Shown here: in pieces, positions 1 through 13,207 of the stretch
How positions within the stretch are numbered: the stretch's first letter is position 1
How the letters are laid out: the number at the start of each line of letters is the position of its first letter
Assembly: GCA_003050565.1 (NCBI GenBank)
Contig: PEBW01000006.1
Coordinates: 62,001 to 126,000, forward strand
Direction of reading: 5' to 3'
Source: Brockia lithotrophica
GTDB lineage: Bacteria > Bacillota > Bacilli > Thermicanales > DSM-22653
DNA: 64,000 nucleotides
Notes under the pieces: generated by a model
Database searches by the model: none
What the model saw: only the letters and a program-made list of their open reading frames with translations
What the model was told of the DNA's origin: nothing
Made by a program: the position numbers and the translations under genes

Positions 1-259
1 CCGCGTGGCCGGGAGCGTCGATGTGGGCGTAGTGCCGTTTGTCCGTCTCGTACTCCACGTGGGAGATGTTGATCGTGATTCCCCGCTGCTTTTCTTCCGG
101 AGCGTTGTCGATCTGGTCGTAGGACTTTTCCTGGGCGAGGCCCCGCAGGGCGAGCACCTTCGTGATCGCCGCGGTGAGCGTCGTCTTCCCGTGGTCCACG
201 TGGCCGATCGTACCGACGTTCACGTGCGGCTTCGTCCGCTCGAACTTCTGCTTTGCCAT
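1..259 (-). CDS. tuf: Elongation factor Tu, N-terminal part (runs off window edge)
   Basis: This is the first 86 codons of EF-Tu, the GTPase that carries aminoacyl-tRNA to the ribosome A site. The translated start reads [19 protein letters not shown], followed by the P-loop [10 protein letters not shown], the switch region [12 protein letters not shown] and the start of the DxPGH motif (HIDAPGHA) at the window edge. The ATG at 257-259 has a strong Shine-Dalgarno (AAAGGAGG) a few bases upstream. It lies 85 bp downstream of fusA, the usual rpsL-rpsG-fusA-tuf str operon order. The gene continues to the left outside the window. Confidence 0.97.
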   Translation of the reverse strand, partial: MAKQKFERTKPHVNVGTIGHVDHGKTTLTAAITKVLALRGLAQEKSYDQIDNAPEEKQRGITINISHVEYETDKRHYAHIDAPGHA

Positions 260-344
260 CCTGCTTCCTCCTTTGACGGACTCGCGGAGCGCGAGTGCGT
301 AGTTGTGAAAGTGGCAAACGGCAAAAGGGACTTCTTGTATGAGG

Positions 345-2423
<2,079 letters not shown>

Positions 2424-2481
2424 CCTCACTCTCCCCCACAAGCTTCGGCAGTCCGAAGCCCAACCTTGCGCCGGACGGCGC

Positions 2482-2952
2482 TCACCAGCGGTAGTGTGCA
2501 AAGGCGCGGTTTGCCTCCGCCATGCGGTGCATTTCCTCGCGTTTCTTCACCGCTCCGCCCGTACCTTGGGCGGCGTCGAGGATCTCCGCGGCAAGCTTGT
2601 CGACCATGGAACGCCCTTCCCGCTCGCGCGCCGCGAGGACGATCCAACGGATCCCCAGGCTCACGCGGCGGTGCGGGTTTACCTCGACGGGGACGAGGTA
2701 GTTCGCCCCGCCGACACGCCGCGGCCGCACCTCGAGCACGGGCATCACGTTCTTGAGTGCCGCCTCGAATACCTCGACGGGGTTCTTTCCCGTGCGCTCA
2801 CGGATGCGGTCGAACGCGCCGTAGACGATGCGCATGGCCAAGCTCTTCTTCCCGTCGAGCATCACGCGGTTGATGAGCTTGTGGACGTAGACGTTCTGGT
2901 ATACGGGGTCCGGAGCGATTTCGCGTTTGGGAACGGGCCCTCTCCGTGGCAT
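2482..2952 (-). CDS. rpsG: 30S ribosomal protein S7
   Basis: S7 is a primary 16S rRNA-binding protein that nucleates assembly of the 30S head. The product is 156 aa, the standard bacterial length, starting [16 protein letters not shown] and ending AHYRW. The internal segments [19 protein letters not shown] and [14 protein letters not shown] are family signatures. It lies between rpsL and fusA in the str operon. Confidence 0.98.
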   Translation of the reverse strand: MPRRGPVPKREIAPDPVYQNVYVHKLINRVMLDGKKSLAMRIVYGAFDRIRERTGKNPVEVFEAALKNVMPVLEVRPRRVGGANYLVPVEVNPHRRVSLGIRWIVLAAREREGRSMVDKLAAEILDAAQGTGGAVKKREEMHRMAEANRAFAHYRW

Positions 2953-3016
2953 AGGCCCCCTCCTTTCTTTTTCCCGCCGGCCTTCGCCCGCTCAGGCCGA
3001 CGAAGGCTTCCTCGCT

Positions 3017-3445
3017 TCACTTCTTGGCTTTGGCTTCCTTGGGACGCTTTGCGCCGTACTTCGAGCGCCCCTGCTTCCGGTTGGCCACACCCGCAGCATC
3101 CAGCGCGCCGCGAATCACCTTGTAGCGCACGCCCGGGAGGTCCTTTACGCGGCCGCCGCGCACGAGGACGACGCTGTGTTCCTGAAGGTTGTGTCCGATC
3201 CCCGGGATGTACGCCGTGACCTCAATGCCGTTCGTCAGACGGACACGGGCGTACTTCCGGAGAGCAGAATTGGGCTTCTTGGGCGTCATCGTACCTACGC
3301 GAATGCACACGCCGCGCTTTTGCGGCGCGGGAAGCACCCGGCGTTCCTTTTTCAAGCTGTTGTAGTGGTAGAGAAGCGCCGGCGCCTTGGACTTCTCCTG
3401 AAACCTCTCCCGACCCTTGCGGATGAGCTGCTGAATCGTCGGCAT
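3017..3445 (-). CDS. rpsL: 30S ribosomal protein S12
   Basis: S12 sits at the decoding centre and affects fidelity. The product is 142 aa, starting [15 protein letters not shown]. It carries the conserved [15 protein letters not shown] and [14 protein letters not shown] loops, where streptomycin-resistance residues lie. The wild-type lysine in KKPNSALRK is present. A good Shine-Dalgarno (GAGGGGGTGA) precedes the ATG. It is the first str-operon gene, downstream of the L7Ae-like gene and a strong hairpin at 3491-3512. Confidence 0.98.
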   Translation of the reverse strand: MPTIQQLIRKGRERFQEKSKAPALLYHYNSLKKERRVLPAPQKRGVCIRVGTMTPKKPNSALRKYARVRLTNGIEVTAYIPGIGHNLQEHSVVLVRGGRVKDLPGVRYKVIRGALDAAGVANRKQGRSKYGAKRPKEAKAKK

Positions 3446-3490
3446 TCGTTCACCCCCTCAAAAATCCCTCGGCTTCCGTGCGCACGAAAG

Positions 3491-3512
3491 GGCGGCCGAA
3501 TCTTCGGCCGCC
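3491..3512 (-). terminator. Strong hairpin between ybxF and rpsL (attenuator or leader structure)
   Basis: A perfect 10-bp inverted repeat with a 2-base loop lies upstream of rpsL. On the minus strand it is followed by CTTTCG rather than a clean U tract. It could be a partial terminator separating rpoBC-ybxF from the str genes, or a ribosomal-protein leader structure. The weak U run keeps the call uncertain. Confidence 0.45.
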
Positions 3513-3588
3513 TTCGCGCACCCCCGGGCGACCCTGCGGTCGGCGCGGCTTCCGAGACTCGCCCAGGGCAGTCCGCATGCCGCGCCCT

Positions 3589-3846
3589 TCACCCTTCTTC
3601 CTGCGGAAGGGCGACGACGCTTGCTCCGACATCGATCCCCGAAGCCCGCCCCAACTCCACCATGGAATCGACGAGTTCTATGGGAACCCCCGTGCGCCGG
3701 GCAAGCGCGACGATCGGTGCGATGACGTGTTCTTCCGCGTCGCGGGCGACGACGACGAGCCGCACCCCGCCGGCTTCTAAGGCACGCCGGACAGCCCTGG
3801 CTCCGACGATGCGGCGCGGTGCCCTGCGGAGTTCGTCGTACGCCAT
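3589..3846 (-). CDS. rplGB: L7Ae-family RNA-binding protein (YbxF/RplGB-like)
   Basis: This is an 85-aa protein of the L7Ae/L30e/S12e/Gadd45 family, which binds kink-turn RNA. The segment LVVVARDAEEHVIAPIVALARRTGVP is the family core. Its place between rpoC and rpsL is that of B. subtilis ybxF (82 aa). The start is the ATG at 3844-3846, preceded by AGGGAGGAAG. An upstream in-frame start at 3891 would overlap rpoC and lacks support. It is probably cotranscribed with rpoC 37 bp upstream. Confidence 0.85.
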   Translation of the reverse strand: MAYDELRRAPRRIVGARAVRRALEAGGVRLVVVARDAEEHVIAPIVALARRTGVPIELVDSMVELGRASGIDVGASVVALPQEEG

Positions 3847-3883
3847 CCGCACTTCCTCCCTGGTCCATGGCACGGTAGATATA

Positions 3884-6800
3884 TTACACATTCCCTTCGC
3901 CGCTTGTCAATTCTCCGCCCACGGCGGCCCGGGGTTCCACCCGAGCGAGGCGGTAGCGTGCGACCCCCGTGCCGGCGGGAATGAGCTTGCCGATGATCAC
4001 GTTTTCCTTGAGGCCGAGAAGTTCGTCGCGCTTTCCGCGGATGGCGGCGTCCGTGAGCACGCGCGTCGTCTCCTGGAAGGAGGCGGCGGAAAGGAAGGAC
4101 TCCGTTTCGAGGGAGGCCTTTGTGATCCCCATGAGGACCGCCCGCCCCACGGCCGGACGTTTCCCCTGGAGGAACGCCTCGAGGTTGGCCCGTTCGAACT
4201 CGTCGACGTCCACGAGCGTCCCCAGGAGGAGCGGCGTATCTCCCGCGTGTAGCACGCGCACCTTGCGGAGCATCTGGCGGATCATGATCTCGACGTGCTT
4301 GTCGCTGATTTCCACGCCCTGCATCCGGTAGACCTTTTGCACCTCGCGCAGGATGTACTCTTCGGCCGCCCGGATGCCCTTGACCTTGAGAAGCTCTTTG
4401 GGGTCAATGTTTCCTTCCGTAAGAGGCTGACCCTTTTCCACGCGGTCCCCCACGGCGACGAGGAGGCGGGCGCCGTAGGAGACACCGTACGTGCGGATCT
4501 CGTTTTCCCCTTTGACTTCGATCTCCCGCCGGTCGCGGCCGTCGCGGATGTCCGTGACGACGCCGTCGATCTCCGCAATTGCCGCCTGCCCCTTGGGGTT
4601 GCGCGCCTCGAAAAGTTCCTGGACTCGGGGAAGGCCTTGGGTAATGTCCTCGCCGGCGACGCCGCCCGTGTGGAACGTGCGCATCGTGAGCTGCGTCCCC
4701 GGTTCTCCGATGGACTGCGCGGCAATGATCCCCACGGATTCCCCGATTTCCACCATCCGTCCCGTGGCGTTGTCCCGGCCGTAGCAGAGGCGGCATACGC
4801 CGTGCGACGTGCGGCACGTGAGCACGCTCCGGATTTCCACCTCGCGTACGCCGGCCTCCAGGAGCTTCTCTCCGGCCGCCTCCGTGATCATCTCGTTCTT
4901 CCGCACGAGAACTTCGCCGGTCTGCGGGTGGCGGATCGTGCGGAGGGAAGTCCGGCCGGCAATTCGCTCGAGAAAGGCCACGCGGTCCTCGCTTCCCGGC
5001 GCTCCCAGGCGGACGACGATCCCCTCGTCCGTCCCGCAGTCTTCTTCCCGCACGATCACGTCCTGGGCGACATCCACGAGGCGCCGCGTGAGGTACCCGG
5101 AGTCCGCCGTCCGCAAAGCCGTGTCCGCAAGCCCCTTTCGTGCGCCGTGCGTGGAGATGAAGTACTCGAGCACCGTGAGCCCCTCGCGGAAGCTCGCGCG
5201 AATGGGGTACTCGATGATTTGCCCAGCGGGGTTGGCCATAAGGCCGCGCATCCCCCCGAGCTGGGTGAAGTTCGACACGTTGCCCCGGGCACCGGAAGTG
5301 GCCATGAGGTTGATCGGGTTGAACTTATCGAGGCTCTGCATGAGCTTTTCCTGAATCTCGTCCTTCGCCCGCGACCAGATCTGAATCACGCGGTTGTACC
5401 GCTCGTCGTCCGTGATGAGCCCGCGACGGTACTGCGCGGTGACGCGGGCGACTTCTTCTTCTGCCCGCCGGAGGATTTCTTTCTTTTCCGGCGGGACCAC
5501 GATGTCCACCGCGGCGAGCGTCGTCCCTGACTTCGTGGCATAGCGAAAGCCGAGGTCCTTGACCTTGTCGAGAATTTCCGACGTCACGGTGGTCCCGTAG
5601 CGTTCGTAGACGCGGGCGATGATCTTCCCGAGGTCGCCCTTCTTCACCGCCTCGAGGACGGGGAGCGAAGCGACGTAGGCGCGGAAGTTCGTGCCTTTCC
5701 CGAGAACGATGTGCGTCTCGGGGAAGCTGCTCTCGAGGGAACCCTTGAGCCCTCCGTTGATGTACGGGAAGTCCGGAGGAAAGACCTCGTTGAAGAGAAG
5801 TTTCCCCACCGTCGTCACGAGGTAGCCCCCCTGGACGTGTTCGGGGAAGGACGTCTTCCCCACCGCCCGAACGGGAAGCACGACGCGGGCGTGAAGTTCT
5901 ACTTCTCCCTTCTCGTGGGCGAGGAGCGCTTCGGCGACGGAAGCGAAGACGCGCCCCTCGCCTTTGGCACCCGCCTTTTCCAGGGTGAGGTAGTAGTTTC
6001 CGAGGACCATGTCCTGTGTCGGCGTGACAATGGGGCGACCGTCCTTCGGGCTCAGGACGTTCTGGGCGGCGAGCATGAGCACCCGCGCCTCGGCCTGCGC
6101 CTCCATGGACAAAGGGACGTGGACGGCCATCTGGTCGCCGTCGAAGTCTGCGTTGTACGCCGTACACACGAGGGGATGGAGTTGAATCGCCCGACCTTCC
6201 ACGAGCACAGGTTCAAATGCTTGGATCCCGAGACGGTGGAGGGTAGGGGCGCGGTTCAGAAGCACAGGGTGCTCTTTGATCACCGCTTCGAGGGCGTCCC
6301 ACACTTCCGGGCGGGCTCGTTCCACGCGCCGTTTAGCGTTTTTGATGTTGTTCGCCAAACCGCGGCGGACGAGTTCGCGCATCACAAAGGGCTTGAAGAG
6401 CTCAAGAGCCATTTCCTTGGGCAAACCGCACTGGGTCATCTTGAGCTTGGGCCCGACCACGATGACCGAACGCCCGGAGTAGTCGACGCGCTTCCCCAGA
6501 AGGTTCTGGCGGAAACGCCCTTGCTTTCCCTTGAGCATGTGGGAAAGGGACTTGAGCGGTCGGTTCCCCGGGCCCGTGACCGGACGGCCGCGTCGTCCGT
6601 TGTCGATGAGGGCGTCGACCGCTTCTTGGAGCATGCGCTTTTCGTTCTGCACGATGATGTCCGGAGCGCCGAGCTCGAGAAGCCGCTTGAGGCGGTTGTT
6701 CCGGTTGATCACCCGCCGGTAAAGGTCGTTCAGATCGCTCGTCGCAAAGCGCCCACCGTCGAGCTGCACCATGGGCCGAAGCTCCGGCGGGAGCACGGGA

Positions 6801-7495
6801 AGTACTTCGAGGACCATCCACTCGGGCCGATTCCCCGACTGGCGAAACGCCTCGACGACCTCCAGGCGTCGGATGATCCGCTCGCGCCGCTGGCCTTGCG
6901 CCCGCTGGAGTTCTTCGCGGAGGTTCGCCGCTTCCGCCTCGAGGTCGATCTCCTGCAAAAGCGAGCGAATGGCCTCGGCCCCGATTCCCACGACAAAGGC
7001 GTCGCCGAACTTGTCCCGGTAGTTGCGGTACTCGCGCTCGGAGAGGACTTGCTTCTTTTCGAGGGGAGTGAGTCCGGGGTCGAGGACGACGTACGAAGCA
7101 AAGTAGACGACTTCCTCGAGCGCCCGCGGAGACATGTCCAGGATCAGGGCCATGCGACTCGGGATCCCCTTGAGGAACCAGATGTGCGCCACGGGCGCTG
7201 CCAGCTCGATGTGGCCCATGCGTTCCCGCCGGACGCGGGACGTCGTCACCTCGACGCCGCAGCGATCGCATACAATCCCCTTGTAGCGCGAACGCTTATA
7301 CTTGCCGCAGGCGCACTCGTAGTCCCGGGTAGGTCCAAAGATCCGCTCGCAAAACAGCCCGTCGCGCTCCGGCCGCAAGGTTCGGTAGTTGATCGTCTCC
7401 GGCTTCTTCACCTCGCCGTACGACCAGGAGCGGATCGTCTCAGGCGACGCCAGGCCAATCTGAATCGCCGCGATGCGGTTGACGTCCACCGACAT
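3884..7495 (-). CDS. rpoC: RNA polymerase beta' subunit
   Basis: This is the catalytic beta' subunit, 1203 aa, close to the Bacillus length. The N-terminal zinc ribbon uses C61, C63, C76 and C79. The catalytic magnesium motif NADFDGDQ lies near residue 450. A second cysteine cluster ([11 protein letters not shown]) lies near residue 900. The trigger-loop and bridge-helix region around [19 protein letters not shown] is intact. It lies 9 bp downstream of rpoB and belongs to the same transcript. Confidence 0.99.
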   Translation of the reverse strand: MSVDVNRIAAIQIGLASPETIRSWSYGEVKKPETINYRTLRPERDGLFCERIFGPTRDYECACGKYKRSRYKGIVCDRCGVEVTTSRVRRERMGHIELAAPVAHIWFLKGIPSRMALILDMSPRALEEVVYFASYVVLDPGLTPLEKKQVLSEREYRNYRDKFGDAFVVGIGAEAIRSLLQEIDLEAEAANLREELQRAQGQRRERIIRRLEVVEAFRQSGNRPEWMVLEVLPVLPPELRPMVQLDGGRFATSDLNDLYRRVINRNNRLKRLLELGAPDIIVQNEKRMLQEAVDALIDNGRRGRPVTGPGNRPLKSLSHMLKGKQGRFRQNLLGKRVDYSGRSVIVVGPKLKMTQCGLPKEMALELFKPFVMRELVRRGLANNIKNAKRRVERARPEVWDALEAVIKEHPVLLNRAPTLHRLGIQAFEPVLVEGRAIQLHPLVCTAYNADFDGDQMAVHVPLSMEAQAEARVLMLAAQNVLSPKDGRPIVTPTQDMVLGNYYLTLEKAGAKGEGRVFASVAEALLAHEKGEVELHARVVLPVRAVGKTSFPEHVQGGYLVTTVGKLLFNEVFPPDFPYINGGLKGSLESSFPETHIVLGKGTNFRAYVASLPVLEAVKKGDLGKIIARVYERYGTTVTSEILDKVKDLGFRYATKSGTTLAAVDIVVPPEKKEILRRAEEEVARVTAQYRRGLITDDERYNRVIQIWSRAKDEIQEKLMQSLDKFNPINLMATSGARGNVSNFTQLGGMRGLMANPAGQIIEYPIRASFREGLTVLEYFISTHGARKGLADTALRTADSGYLTRRLVDVAQDVIVREEDCGTDEGIVVRLGAPGSEDRVAFLERIAGRTSLRTIRHPQTGEVLVRKNEMITEAAGEKLLEAGVREVEIRSVLTCRTSHGVCRLCYGRDNATGRMVEIGESVGIIAAQSIGEPGTQLTMRTFHTGGVAGEDITQGLPRVQELFEARNPKGQAAIAEIDGVVTDIRDGRDRREIEVKGENEIRTYGVSYGARLLVAVGDRVEKGQPLTEGNIDPKELLKVKGIRAAEEYILREVQKVYRMQGVEISDKHVEIMIRQMLRKVRVLHAGDTPLLLGTLVDVDEFERANLEAFLQGKRPAVGRAVLMGITKASLETESFLSAASFQETTRVLTDAAIRGKRDELLGLKENVIIGKLIPAGTGVARYRLARVEPRAAVGGELTSGEGNV

Positions 7496-7504
7496 ACCTC
7501 CTCC

Positions 7505-10500
7505 TCACTCGTGCCCGGATTCCGGCGTCACCGTAAGCGGGAAGAAGAGAGCCTTCTCGTAGCGCGTCTCCTCGTCCAGGAGATCCTCGCGCAGGACGAC
7601 ATCCTTTCCCTCGTGGTCGAGGATCCGCACGTCGAGAGCCAGGCTCTGCAGTTCCTTGACGAGCACCTTGAACGACTCGGGAACCGTAGGTTCGGGAATG
7701 TTTTCCCCCTTTACGATCGCCTCGTACGTCTTGACGCGGCCCACGACGTCGTCGGACTTCACCGTGAGAAGCTCCTGCAACGTGTGCGCTGCGCCGTAGG
7801 CTTCGAGGGCCCACACCTCCATCTCCCCGAACCGCTGGCCGCCGAACTGCGCCTTCCCGCCTAGGGGCTGTTGCGTGACGAGGGAGTACGGCCCCGTGGA
7901 GCGAGCGTGGATCTTGTCGTCGACGAGGTGGATGAGCTTGAGCATGTAGATCACGCCCACGGTCACCCGGTTGTCGAAAGGCTCCCCCGTGCGCCCGTCG
8001 TAGAGCACGGTCTTCCCATCCTCCGGAAGCCCCGCCTCGCGCAACGTCTCCCAGATGTCGTACTCGTTCGCTCCGTCGAAGACGGGCGTGGCCACCCAGA
8101 TTCCAAGCTTTTCCGCCGCCCAACCGAGGTGCGTCTCGAGGATCTGCCCGATGTTCATCCGCGAGGGAACGCCCAGGGGGTTGAGGACGATGTCCACGGG
8201 CGTCCCGTCGGGCAAAAAGGGCATATCTTCTACGGGGAGAATTCGAGAGACGACGCCCTTGTTTCCGTGGCGGCCCGCCATCTTGTCGCCGACGGAGATC
8301 TTGCGCTTTTGGGCGACGTAGACGCGCACGGCCATGTTCACCCCGGGGGGCAGTTCGTCGCCGTCCTCGCGGCGGAAGACCTTGACGTCGACGACGATCC
8401 CCGCTCCTCCGTGGGGGACGCGGAGGGACGTGTCGCGAACCTCGCGCGCCTTCTCCCCGAAGATCGCGTGCAAGAGTCGCTCTTCGGCGGTGAGCTCCGT
8501 CATCCCCTTGGGCGTGACCTTCCCGACCAAGATGTCGCCGTCCTTCACTTCCGCCCCGATGCGAACGATGCCCCGTTCGTCCAGGTTGCGCAGGGCGTCT
8601 TCCCCGACGTTGGGAATGTCGCGGGTGATCTCCTCGGGACCGAGCTTCGTCTCCCGCGCCTCGATCTCGTACTCTTCGATGTGGATGGAAGTAAAGATGT
8701 CTTCCTTGACAAGGCGTTCGCTCAAGAGGATCGCGTCTTCGTAGTTGTACCCTTCCCAAGGGAGGAACGCGACGAGCACGTTGCGCCCGAGCGCGAGCTC
8801 CCCTTGCTCCGTAGACGGACCGTCGGCGAGAATGTCTCCCTTCTTCACGCGGTCGCCCCGGCGCACGATGGGACGCTGGTTCAACGTGGTCCCTTGGTTG
8901 GAACGCCGGAACTTTACAAGCCGGTAGATGTCCACGTCGCCGAGGACTTCTTCTCCGTCCCGGACCTCGATCCGCCGAACGTGGATCTCCCGCGCCGTGA
9001 CCTTCTCCACGATGCCGTCGTGACGCGCGACGACGAGGACGCCGGAGTCCAGGGCGACACGGTGCTCGATGCCCGTAGCGACGCGCGGCGCTTCGGGTAC
9101 GAGGAGGGGCACCGCCTGGCGCTGCATGTTCGCGCCCATGAGGGCGCGATTGGCGTCGTCGTTTTCGAGGAAGGGGATGCACGCCGTAGAGACGGAAACG
9201 AGCTGCTTAGGAGAAACGTCGATGAAATCGATCTGATCCGGAGGGACGGTGACGATTTCACCCGCCCGCCGCGCCGCGATGAGCGTGTCCTTGAGGTGCC
9301 CGTCTTCCTCTACGGGGGCGTTGGCCTGGGCGATCGTGTAAAGCTCCTCTTCGTCCGCCGTGAGGTAGACGATCTCGTCCGTCACGCGCCGCGTCTCCGG
9401 ATCGACGCGGCGGTACGGGGTCTCGAGGAACCCGTACTTGTTGATCCGCGCGTACGTGGCGAGGGTATTGATGAGCCCGATGTTGGGACCTTCCGGCGTC
9501 TCGATGGGGCACATCCGTCCGTAGTGCGAGGGGTGGACGTCGCGCACCTCGAAGCCCGCCCGCTCCCGCGTAAGACCCCCTGGACCGAGGGCGGACAGGC
9601 GCCGCTTGTTCGTAAGTTCCGCCAAGGGATTCGTCTGGTCCATGAACTGGGAAAGCTGACTCGAACCGAAGAACTCCTTGATCGCGGCAATGACGGGGCG
9701 GATGTTGATCAAGCTCGCCGGCGTAGCCCCCTCGTTGTCCTGGATGCTCATGCGCTCGCGGATCACGCGCTCCATGCGCGCGAGCCCGACGCGAAACTGC
9801 CCCTGCAGGAGCTCGCCCACGGCGCGCACGCGCCGATTCCCCAGATGGTCGATGTCGTCCGTCGTACCGATTCCGTGGTACAATCCTATCAGGTAGTTCA
9901 CGGAAGCCACGATGTCTGCCAGCGTGAGTACCCTGACGTCCTCGGGGATCCGCCCGTTCCCGATGACCTTGACGATCTTCCCTTCCTGCGTGCGCGAGTA
10001 GACGAGCACCTCCTGAACCCGCACTTCCCGCTCTTCCCCCAAGGGGGCGCTCAGGCGGTATACCTTCTCGCCCAAGCCGCGGTCGAAGTAGGGGATCAGG
10101 CGGTCGAGGAGACGGCGGTCAATCGTCCGACCTTCTTCCGCCAGGAGCTCGCCGGTCTCCGGATCCACGAGGTTTTCTGCGAGGCGGAGCCCCAGCAGGC
10201 GGTTCTTTAAGGAGAGCTTCTTGTTGATCTTGTATCGGCCGACCGGAGCGAGGTCGTAGCGCCGCGGATCGAAGAAGCGGCTCACGAGGAGAGCCCGGGC
10301 GTTTTCCGCCGTGGGCGGCTCTCCCGGCCGCAAACGTTCGTAGATCTCCACGAGCGCCCGCTCGGCGCTGTCCACGTTGTCCTTGTCGAGGGTGTTCGCG
10401 AGGAGGACGTCGTCCCCAAAGAGGTTGACGATCTCGTAGGAGGTGGAAAAGCCCAAAGCGCGCAGGAGGATCGTCACCGGGAGTTTGCGCGTGCGATCCA

Positions 10501-11047
10501 CGCGCGTGTAGAGGACGTCCCGGAAGTCCCCCTCAAACTCGAGCCAAGCCCCGCGGTTAGGGATCACGGTAGCTCCATATGTGCGCTTCCCGTTTTTGTC
10601 TACCTGCTCGGAGAAGTACACGCTGGGTGAGCGCACGAGCTGGCTCACGATCACCCGTTCCGCCCCGTTGATGATGAACGTCCCCGTCTCCGTCATGAGC
10701 GGGAGGTCGCCCATGAAGACCTCCTGCTCCTTGACTTCCCCCGTCTGGAGGTTGATGAGGCGTACGCGAGCGCGCAGGGGGGCGGCGTACGTCTGGTCGC
10801 GATCCTTGCACTCCTCGACCGAGTACTTCGGCTCCCCGAGCGTGTAGTCGAGGAACTCGAGCTGGAGGGTCCCCGTGAAGTCCTGAATCGGGGAGATCTC
10901 CCGAAAAAGCTCAAGAAGGCCCTCCTTAAGGAACCACTCGTAGGACGCGCGTTGGATCTCGATGAGGTTCGGAAGCTCGAGCACTTCGGGCAGGCGCGAG
11001 TACGTCCGCCGGGTCCTACGGCCGTAGGTGACCCACTTCCCCGCCAA
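7505..11047 (-). CDS. rpoB: RNA polymerase beta subunit
   Basis: This is the beta subunit of RNA polymerase, 1180 aa. The rifampicin region reads [17 protein letters not shown] and [14 protein letters not shown], so it looks wild-type and rifampicin-sensitive. The chosen start is a TTG at 11045-11047, giving [19 protein letters not shown], which matches the B. subtilis N terminus. It lies 7 bp after a GGAGGTG Shine-Dalgarno. A longer TTG start at 11080 has no such support. It is first in the rpoB-rpoC-ybxF set. Confidence 0.98.
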   Translation of the reverse strand: MAGKWVTYGRRTRRTYSRLPEVLELPNLIEIQRASYEWFLKEGLLELFREISPIQDFTGTLQLEFLDYTLGEPKYSVEECKDRDQTYAAPLRARVRLINLQTGEVKEQEVFMGDLPLMTETGTFIINGAERVIVSQLVRSPSVYFSEQVDKNGKRTYGATVIPNRGAWLEFEGDFRDVLYTRVDRTRKLPVTILLRALGFSTSYEIVNLFGDDVLLANTLDKDNVDSAERALVEIYERLRPGEPPTAENARALLVSRFFDPRRYDLAPVGRYKINKKLSLKNRLLGLRLAENLVDPETGELLAEEGRTIDRRLLDRLIPYFDRGLGEKVYRLSAPLGEEREVRVQEVLVYSRTQEGKIVKVIGNGRIPEDVRVLTLADIVASVNYLIGLYHGIGTTDDIDHLGNRRVRAVGELLQGQFRVGLARMERVIRERMSIQDNEGATPASLINIRPVIAAIKEFFGSSQLSQFMDQTNPLAELTNKRRLSALGPGGLTRERAGFEVRDVHPSHYGRMCPIETPEGPNIGLINTLATYARINKYGFLETPYRRVDPETRRVTDEIVYLTADEEELYTIAQANAPVEEDGHLKDTLIAARRAGEIVTVPPDQIDFIDVSPKQLVSVSTACIPFLENDDANRALMGANMQRQAVPLLVPEAPRVATGIEHRVALDSGVLVVARHDGIVEKVTAREIHVRRIEVRDGEEVLGDVDIYRLVKFRRSNQGTTLNQRPIVRRGDRVKKGDILADGPSTEQGELALGRNVLVAFLPWEGYNYEDAILLSERLVKEDIFTSIHIEEYEIEARETKLGPEEITRDIPNVGEDALRNLDERGIVRIGAEVKDGDILVGKVTPKGMTELTAEERLLHAIFGEKAREVRDTSLRVPHGGAGIVVDVKVFRREDGDELPPGVNMAVRVYVAQKRKISVGDKMAGRHGNKGVVSRILPVEDMPFLPDGTPVDIVLNPLGVPSRMNIGQILETHLGWAAEKLGIWVATPVFDGANEYDIWETLREAGLPEDGKTVLYDGRTGEPFDNRVTVGVIYMLKLIHLVDDKIHARSTGPYSLVTQQPLGGKAQFGGQRFGEMEVWALEAYGAAHTLQELLTVKSDDVVGRVKTYEAIVKGENIPEPTVPESFKVLVKELQSLALDVRILDHEGKDVVLREDLLDEETRYEKALFFPLTVTPESGHE

Positions 11048-11165
11048 GGACCAACACCTCCACCCCGTGGTCAGACGCAAAAAAGAAAAGCGGGCCCACC
11101 TATCCCCTCAGTATGTGCCCAAACGTCGGGAGGTTATGCGCCCGTCTGATCAATGGCATTTGTGT

Positions 11166-11194
11166 ATTTTATCATGAGGGAGAAACCGATGCAA
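11166..11194 (-). promoter_or_regulatory. Predicted sigma-A promoter for rpoBC
   Basis: The elements are TTGCAT at 11189-11194 and TAAAAT at 11166-11171, separated by 17 bp. They point toward rpoB, with the start of transcription near 11158, about 110 bases before the rpoB TTG. The -35 element lies just past the end of the ybxB coding region. Confidence 0.7.
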
Positions 11195-11198
11195 GGGG

Positions 11199-11813
11199 CT
11201 ACCCCTCGAAGTTCCCCCGCCGTGCGGCACGGAACACGCGGTACCCCCCGCCGCGGGTCACGAGTTCCGCTTTCCCGGCTACATCGGCGAGAAAAGCGAG
11301 GTGCCGCTCGGCACCTTGGCGCGTGCGCACGACCGTCCAAAGCTCTCCACCGGGAATCAGGCGCGCAATGGCCTGTCGGTACAGAGAAAAGACGAGCGCC
11401 TGCCCCGCGCGAATGGGAGGGTTTGTGAGCACCGTGTGAAATCTAAGGTCGTGGGGCAGGGCATCGAGACCCTCGCCAACGACGACGTGGACTCGGTTCA
11501 CCCCATTTTCGCGGGCGTTGCGTTCCGCAAGTTCGGCGGCACGGCGATTGACCTCGAGCATCCACACTTCTGCCTGCGGGACGACGCGGGCCGCTACGAT
11601 GCCCAAAACTCCGTACCCGGCGCCGAGATCGAGGATCCGGGCTCCGCCTGGGGCACGAAACGTCTCTGCGAGGAGCCGCGTCCCCCGGTCGATCCGCCCC
11701 GGCGAAAACACTCCGCGATCTGTCCAAAAGACCAACTTCTCCCCCCGGAGGACGACCTCCAAGCGGCGCAGGGCGTGCGGACCTCCCGGATCGCGGGTGA
11801 AGTAGTGCTCCAC
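11199..11813 (-). CDS. Class I SAM-dependent rRNA methyltransferase (YbxB/RsmC-like)
   Basis: This 204-aa Rossmann methyltransferase probably modifies guanine N2 in 16S rRNA, by homology to RsmC. The SAM-binding motif LDLGAGYGVLG is at residues 61-71. The catalytic NPP motif (LTNPPIRAG) is at 129-137. It occupies the B. subtilis ybxB position between rplL and rpoB and is of similar length (201 aa there). The exact target is inferred from the family only. Confidence 0.88.
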   Translation of the reverse strand: MEHYFTRDPGGPHALRRLEVVLRGEKLVFWTDRGVFSPGRIDRGTRLLAETFRAPGGARILDLGAGYGVLGIVAARVVPQAEVWMLEVNRRAAELAERNARENGVNRVHVVVGEGLDALPHDLRFHTVLTNPPIRAGQALVFSLYRQAIARLIPGGELWTVVRTRQGAERHLAFLADVAGKAELVTRGGGYRVFRAARRGNFEG

Positions 11814-11866
11814 GCGTGCACCTCCGAACGCGTGAACTCAACCAAGGAGAGGCGAAAAGACGGCAC

Positions 11867-11895
11867 GGGCAGGAAAGGAAACCCCTCTCCTGCCC
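11867..11895 (-). terminator. Possible weak hairpin after rplL
   Basis: An 8-bp inverted repeat (GGGCAGGA / TCCTGCCC) sits just downstream of the rplL stop, followed at a distance by TCTTTT. It may be a partial terminator or a processing site between the ribosomal genes and ybxB-rpoB. The next promoter lies downstream at 11166-11194. Confidence 0.35.
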
Positions 11896-11913
11896 CGCCG
11901 CGAGAAACCCTGT

Positions 11914-12297
11914 TTACTTGAGTTCGACTTCGGCGCCCGCTTCTTCGAGCTTCTTTTTGATCGCCTCGGCCTCTTCCTTGTTTACGCCCTCCTTTACCGG
12001 CTTAGGCGCACCGTCTACGAGGTCCTTGGCTTCCTTGAGCCCGAGGCCCGTAATTTCTCGAACGACCTTGATCACGTTGATCTTCGCCTGTCCGGCGCTC
12101 TTCAGAATTACGTCGAACGTGGTCTTTTCTTCTGCCTTCGCCTCGGCCGGAGCGGCCGCCGCCGCACCGGCAACCGGCATTGCCGCAACGGGAGCCACAG
12201 CGCTCACGCCAAATTCCTCTTCAAGGGCCTTGACGAGCTCGTAGAGCTCCGCAACCCTCATCTTCTTGATCTCCTCGATGAACGCCTTGACGTCCAC
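11914..12297 (-). CDS. rplL: 50S ribosomal protein L7/L12
   Basis: This is the ribosomal stalk protein that recruits translational GTPases, 127 aa. The N-terminal dimerisation helix ([19 protein letters not shown]) is followed by an Ala/Pro-rich hinge at about residues 38-55. The C-terminal domain has [19 protein letters not shown]. It follows rplJ by 111 bp. Its AAAGGAGG Shine-Dalgarno is stronger than that of rplJ, which fits its higher copy number. Confidence 0.98.
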   Translation of the reverse strand: MDVKAFIEEIKKMRVAELYELVKALEEEFGVSAVAPVAAMPVAGAAAAAPAEAKAEEKTTFDVILKSAGQAKINVIKVVREITGLGLKEAKDLVDGAPKPVKEGVNKEEAEAIKKKLEEAGAEVELK

Positions 12298-12408
12298 GGT
12301 TCCATCCTCCTTTATTTTCCTCAGATTCCTGGATCGCTCGAACGCGCACGTACTGCGCGTAGGACGCGCGCGCTCTGGAGCGGCGCCTCTAGGAAGGCCT
12401 TCCTTTCG

Positions 12409-12969
12409 CTACGAAGCTTGCGCCTTGAGTTTGGCCACTTCTTCGAGACCGTACCGGAGGTTCCGCAGCGGGGTGTGGATGAGGCTCTGGAGCGTCCCGA
12501 CGAACCGCGCGACGGGAGCCTGAATCCCGCCGACGAGCTGGGCGAGAAGCACTTCCCGCGGCGGGAGCTTGGCGATCGTCTCGACACCGTTGCGGTCGTA
12601 GACCCGCCCTTCCACCCATCCGGCCTTTACCTGAAAACCTTCATGCTCCTTTGCGAAGTCGAAGAGGAGCTTCGCCATCGCCGCAGCATCGCCGTAGGCG
12701 AAGGCGAAGATCGTCGGCCCCGCGAGGTACTCCTCCAGACCTTGAATTCCCGCAGACGTAGCGGCGAGGCGGAAAAGGGTGTTCTTGTAGACGACGAGCT
12801 CGCCGCCTACTTCCCGGACGCGCTTCCGGAAGGCGGACAACGTGGCCACAGGGATCCCCCGGTATTCTACGAGGTACACCCCTTGGCTCCGACCGATCTT
12901 TTCCCGGATCTCCTCGACCAGAGCGACCTTTTCCGGACGCTCAGCACCCTTTACGACCCAATGGCTCAA
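12409..12969 (-). CDS. rplJ: 50S ribosomal protein L10
   Basis: L10 anchors the L7/L12 stalk to the ribosome, 186 aa. The RNA-binding N domain contains VYLVEYRGIPVATLSAFRK and LVVYKNTLFRLAA. The C-terminal helix that binds L7/L12 follows. The start is a TTG at 12967-12969, preceded by AAGGGGGTG at proper spacing. An L10 leader and an attenuator hairpin lie directly upstream, so autogenous control is expected. Confidence 0.96.
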   Translation of the reverse strand: MSHWVVKGAERPEKVALVEEIREKIGRSQGVYLVEYRGIPVATLSAFRKRVREVGGELVVYKNTLFRLAATSAGIQGLEEYLAGPTIFAFAYGDAAAMAKLLFDFAKEHEGFQVKAGWVEGRVYDRNGVETIAKLPPREVLLAQLVGGIQAPVARFVGTLQSLIHTPLRNLRYGLEEVAKLKAQAS

Positions 12970-13036
12970 CCCGGTTCACCCCCTTCCTCTTTGCGGCGAG
13001 AAGCCTCCCGGCCCCCCTCTGACCCGCCATGCCACG

Positions 13037-13060
13037 AAAAAACCCCCGCTCGTGGCGGGG
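13037..13060 (-). terminator. Attenuator/terminator in rplJ leader
   Basis: An intrinsic hairpin (CCCCGC / GCGGGG arms, 13044-13060 on the plus strand) is followed on the minus strand by six U. It lies between the L10 leader element and rplJ. This is the expected place for L10-L12-dependent premature termination. Confidence 0.75.
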
Positions 13061-13094
13061 CACCGAAAATATGGCGGCAAACGCCGGTTCACCG

Positions 13095-13170
13095 ACGCGC
13101 ACCTCGGAAGGCGGGATCTCCCCATTACGCCGCGGCGGCGCCGCGGGCACCTTCCGTCTTCGGTGCCTCC
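13095..13170 (-). ncRNA. Ribosomal protein L10 leader (autoregulatory mRNA element)
   Basis: The minus-strand RNA carries GCACCGAAGACGGAAGGTGCC (plus-strand 13146-13167 region) and, downstream, CCCGCCTTCCGAGGT (13101-13115). This is the layout of the Firmicute L10 leader, where the L10(L12)4 complex binds its own mRNA. It lies just before the terminator at 13037-13060 and rplJ. Recognition is by motif, not by covariance search. Confidence 0.72.
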
Positions 13171-13207
13171 GATCTATTCGGGTCAAAGGCCTGGCCCTCT
13201 TCGCGTC

